A stretch of 64,000 bases of DNA from Cyclobacteriaceae bacterium (GTDB lineage: Bacteria; Bacteroidota; Bacteroidia; Cytophagales; Cyclobacteriaceae): contig JAEUUJ010000047.1 of NCBI GenBank assembly GCA_016786495.1, positions 1-64,000 on the forward strand, written 5' to 3'. Within the stretch, counting starts at the first letter, position 1. Each line of letters opens with the position of its first letter. The notes beneath the pieces are model-generated. The model made no database searches, was not told where the DNA came from, and saw only the letters and a program-made list of their open reading frames with translations. The position numbers were made by a program, and so were the translations under genes. This document shows, piece by piece, positions 61,850 to 64,000 of this stretch.

Positions 61850-64000
61850 CATTGCACTGCTGCTGATTTTACTGGCATCGTTTTCCGCTACCGGTCAGGA
61901 CAGCACCAAACGTTTACCGGCACCGCATTGGGCGCGCGCACGGAAAGTAGATATCAAACATATCTCGATCGATTTGCAATTTGACTGGAAGAAGCGGCAG
62001 GCATTCGGGTCCACAGCGATCACACTTGCTCCCCTGTGGAATACCCGCGAAGTTGCGCTGGACGCAGGAAGCCTTTCGATTCAGTCAATCACGCTGAATG
62101 GTGCATCGCTTGCTTTTTCGTATGACGGAAGCGATAAAGACGATGCGTTAAAGATCACGCTCGACCGGAGTTATCAGGCCGGTGAAGAAGTCACGGTGGT
62201 GATTCGTTACCACACAAATCATATCAATGAAACCGATCCGCTCAACCTGGGCGGGAGTAATGGCAAGGGCGGTTTGCGGTTTATCTGGCCAACGCCTGCG
62301 GAGCCAAAGCGTAAAAAGCAAATCTGGTCGTTGGGAGAGCCTGAGTCGAACCGGTATTGGTTTCCCGGCTATGATTATCCGAACGACTTTCGCACAACGG
62401 ATATCAAGCTCACGGTTGAAAATACGTTAACGGCAGTCGCGAGCGGTGCGTTGGTTAGTAAGAAAGTGAATGCTGACGGAACAACTACGTTTCATTACCA
62501 GTCGAACATTCCACACGCCAATCATAATACTTCTTTCATTGTTGGTGAGTTCACCAACGTAAAGCAAGCCTACCAGGCACTTGATCTCCATAATTACAGT
62601 TATACGAACGAAGTGGAAGCTACTACGGCAAGCGTGGAACGTCTACCGGATATGGTAAAGTTCTTCTCGGAATATACCGGTGTACGTTATCCCTTCCCGG
62701 CCTACGCGCAGGTATTTGTTCAGGATCAGCAATGGGGCGTTACCGGATTGGGCGTGGCAGCTCAATCCGAGAATATGGTTGATGATTATGATACCCATGC
62801 GGATTACCTGTACCTGTGGGATGGCCTGGAAGGAGAGTCGCTGGCCGCTCAGTGGACTGGAGCCTATGTAACGCCGGCAGATTGGAGTCATCAATGGCTG
62901 AACAAGGGATTGTCGCGGTACCTTTCGGGATTGTACAACATCCATAAGAATGGCGTTGACGAATTCCTGCTGTGGCAACATGCACTGGCTGATCAGGCGT
63001 TTTACATGGCCGATTGGAACGCAGGTGTATGCGAACCGGTTGTTTCTAAAAATTACTCCGGGGTGGGAGGTAATGCTCCGTATTACTATGGCGCTTCGGT
63101 ATTGCGAATGCTTCACAAACAGGTTGGTGATGAAAGATGGAAGAAAATTCTTAACCTGTATTTTAGCCGGAATGCACAAAAGCCAGTAACGACAGAAGAT
63201 TTCCGGAAAGCTGTTGAAGAGATTACAGGCGACCCGATGGAGTGGTTTTTTGATCAGTGGGTGTACCGTGTTGGGCACCCGGTTTTTGAAGTCGCCCGAT
63301 CATATGACGCTGCAGCAAAACAGCTTGTTCTCAACGTTAAACAGGTTCAAAAACTCGACTCAGCGCAACGGTATCCGCAGGCAGAGTACTTTCAGGGAAA
63401 TATTGAGATTGAAATTGATGGTGTGATCAGCACGGTTTGGTTAAACGCTCAGGCTGAAAACACCATCACGATTCCTGCCGCGCGGGAACCACGTTTTGTA
63501 AACTTCGATTATCAATCAACCTGGCTGAAGGAACTTAATATCGAGAAGACGGTCGATGAACAAATTGCTATGGCATTAAACTCTACCGATGCCATCGCCA
63601 AGCGATCGGCCATGATAGAACTCGCTGCTCGTGCGAAAAATGAAACAACACCCGCAACCGATAAAACAAAAATTGTCAATACGCTTCGCACAATAATTCA
63701 AAGCAACGCGTATTGGCGTTTACGGATGAGCGCCCTCGGATTGTTGAGGGGTATTTTAGCGACCTCGACACCGGCTAAACTGGATGCGGGTACCACTAAA
63801 ATGTTGCTGAACATCATTGCCAACGACAAGGCATGGGTTAAGGCAACTGCAATTGCTTTCCTGGGCGCAACAAACGACCCTCAATACGCTGATGTTTATG
63901 TCAAAGCCATGGCCGATAAAAGTGATCGCGTGGTAGCCAATGCAGCTTTAGCGTTAGGAAGTTCAAAAAGTCCAAAAGCGTTTAATGCGCTTGCTAAACT
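61833..64000 (+). CDS. M1-fold protein with degenerate zinc site and HEAT-like tail (partial, runs off window)
   Basis: Open frame of 722 codons from the ATG at 61833 with no stop before the window end. Signal peptide (LLLILLASFSATGQ), M1 peptidase N-terminal and catalytic-fold regions, then HEAT-like repeats from about residue 580. Where M1 enzymes have HEXXH and a glutamate 18 residues later, this protein has E335-S-L-A-A339 and K358 (WLNKG). All three zinc ligands and the catalytic Glu are replaced, and the GAMEN region is also altered (GVAAQSEN). The frame is otherwise intact, so it looks like a retained pseudoenzyme, not a decaying gene. Its start overlaps the DJ-1 gene, implying co-translation. 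Confidence 0.88.
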   Translation, partial: MNKHISIALLLILLASFSATGQDSTKRLPAPHWARARKVDIKHISIDLQFDWKKRQAFGSTAITLAPLWNTREVALDAGSLSIQSITLNGASLAFSYDGSDKDDALKITLDRSYQAGEEVTVVIRYHTNHINETDPLNLGGSNGKGGLRFIWPTPAEPKRKKQIWSLGEPESNRYWFPGYDYPNDFRTTDIKLTVENTLTAVASGALVSKKVNADGTTTFHYQSNIPHANHNTSFIVGEFTNVKQAYQALDLHNYSYTNEVEATTASVERLPDMVKFFSEYTGVRYPFPAYAQVFVQDQQWGVTGLGVAAQSENMVDDYDTHADYLYLWDGLEGESLAAQWTGAYVTPADWSHQWLNKGLSRYLSGLYNIHKNGVDEFLLWQHALADQAFYMADWNAGVCEPVVSKNYSGVGGNAPYYYGASVLRMLHKQVGDERWKKILNLYFSRNAQKPVTTEDFRKAVEEITGDPMEWFFDQWVYRVGHPVFEVARSYDAAAKQLVLNVKQVQKLDSAQRYPQAEYFQGNIEIEIDGVISTVWLNAQAENTITIPAAREPRFVNFDYQSTWLKELNIEKTVDEQIAMALNSTDAIAKRSAMIELAARAKNETTPATDKTKIVNTLRTIIQSNAYWRLRMSALGLLRGILATSTPAKLDAGTTKMLLNIIANDKAWVKATAIAFLGATNDPQYADVYVKAMADKSDRVVANAALALGSSKSPKAFNALAK

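Noticed and set aside
61833-64000. Decaying pseudogene
   Set aside because: The frame is open for 722 codons with preserved domain spacing and signal peptide; only the active-site residues changed.

Overview
The window reads as chromosomal DNA of a Bacteroidota bacterium, most likely in the order Cytophagales (inference). The grounds are a TonB-dependent receptor paired with a DUF4249 lipoprotein, FtsX/MacB-type permeases of about 800 residues with no ATPase partner, a short NuoG without a molybdopterin domain, a propeller-type sensor kinase, few Shine-Dalgarno sequences, and several promoter boxes of the Bacteroidota form TAnnTTTG. Base composition looks close to half G+C. I saw no rRNA, tRNA, CRISPR array, transposase or prophage gene.

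Layout. 1-521 holds a degenerate tandem repeat. 522-2927 is an FtsX/MacB permease. 3026-8151 is a leftward cluster of a TonB receptor, a DUF4249 lipoprotein, a DUF1684 protein and a GreA/GreB-like protein. Small membrane genes and a DedA protein follow. 9706-23052 is a complete 14-gene respiratory complex I operon (nuoA to nuoN), interrupted between nuoF and nuoG by a small S23-type (four-helix-bundle) gene. 23122-28809 carries housekeeping and stress genes: CBS, metallo-hydrolase, cyclophilin, DUF2911, ABC-F and DUF4142. 28889-39915 mixes ABC transport genes, a receiver protein, DoxX, YihY/BrkB, LpxR-like, NUDIX and a flavin amine oxidase. 40014-49729 has a large propeller sensor kinase, a secreted MG2/TonB-plug protein, a PEBP-family protein, a second receiver, a HelD-like helicase and a TMEM175-like channel. 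49730-57200 holds two more permeases around a DUF5694 protein and a CotH-family lipoprotein. 57400-64000 has an active-looking M1 metallopeptidase, then a cluster of GlxA-like regulator, NIPSNAP protein, DJ-1/PfpI protein and a second M1-fold protein that runs off the window.

The two observations I rate highest are these. First, the S23 gene inside the nuo operon is bracketed by near-perfect inverted repeats (27 of 29 positions once a 7-base duplication is set aside). These begin at the nuoF stop codon and end at the first base of the nuoG start codon, and a shorter ORF-less palindrome with a matching arm sits between nuoH and nuoI. This looks like an mRNA or operon counterpart of the S23-encoding intervening sequences known from 23S rRNA genes. 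Second, the M1-fold protein at 61833 has lost all three zinc ligands and the catalytic glutamate in an intact reading frame, so it appears to be a pseudoenzyme.

Functionally the window is dominated by envelope and energy functions: proton-pumping NADH oxidation, outer-membrane uptake, lipid A trimming, export or lipoprotein-handling permeases, and secreted peptidases.
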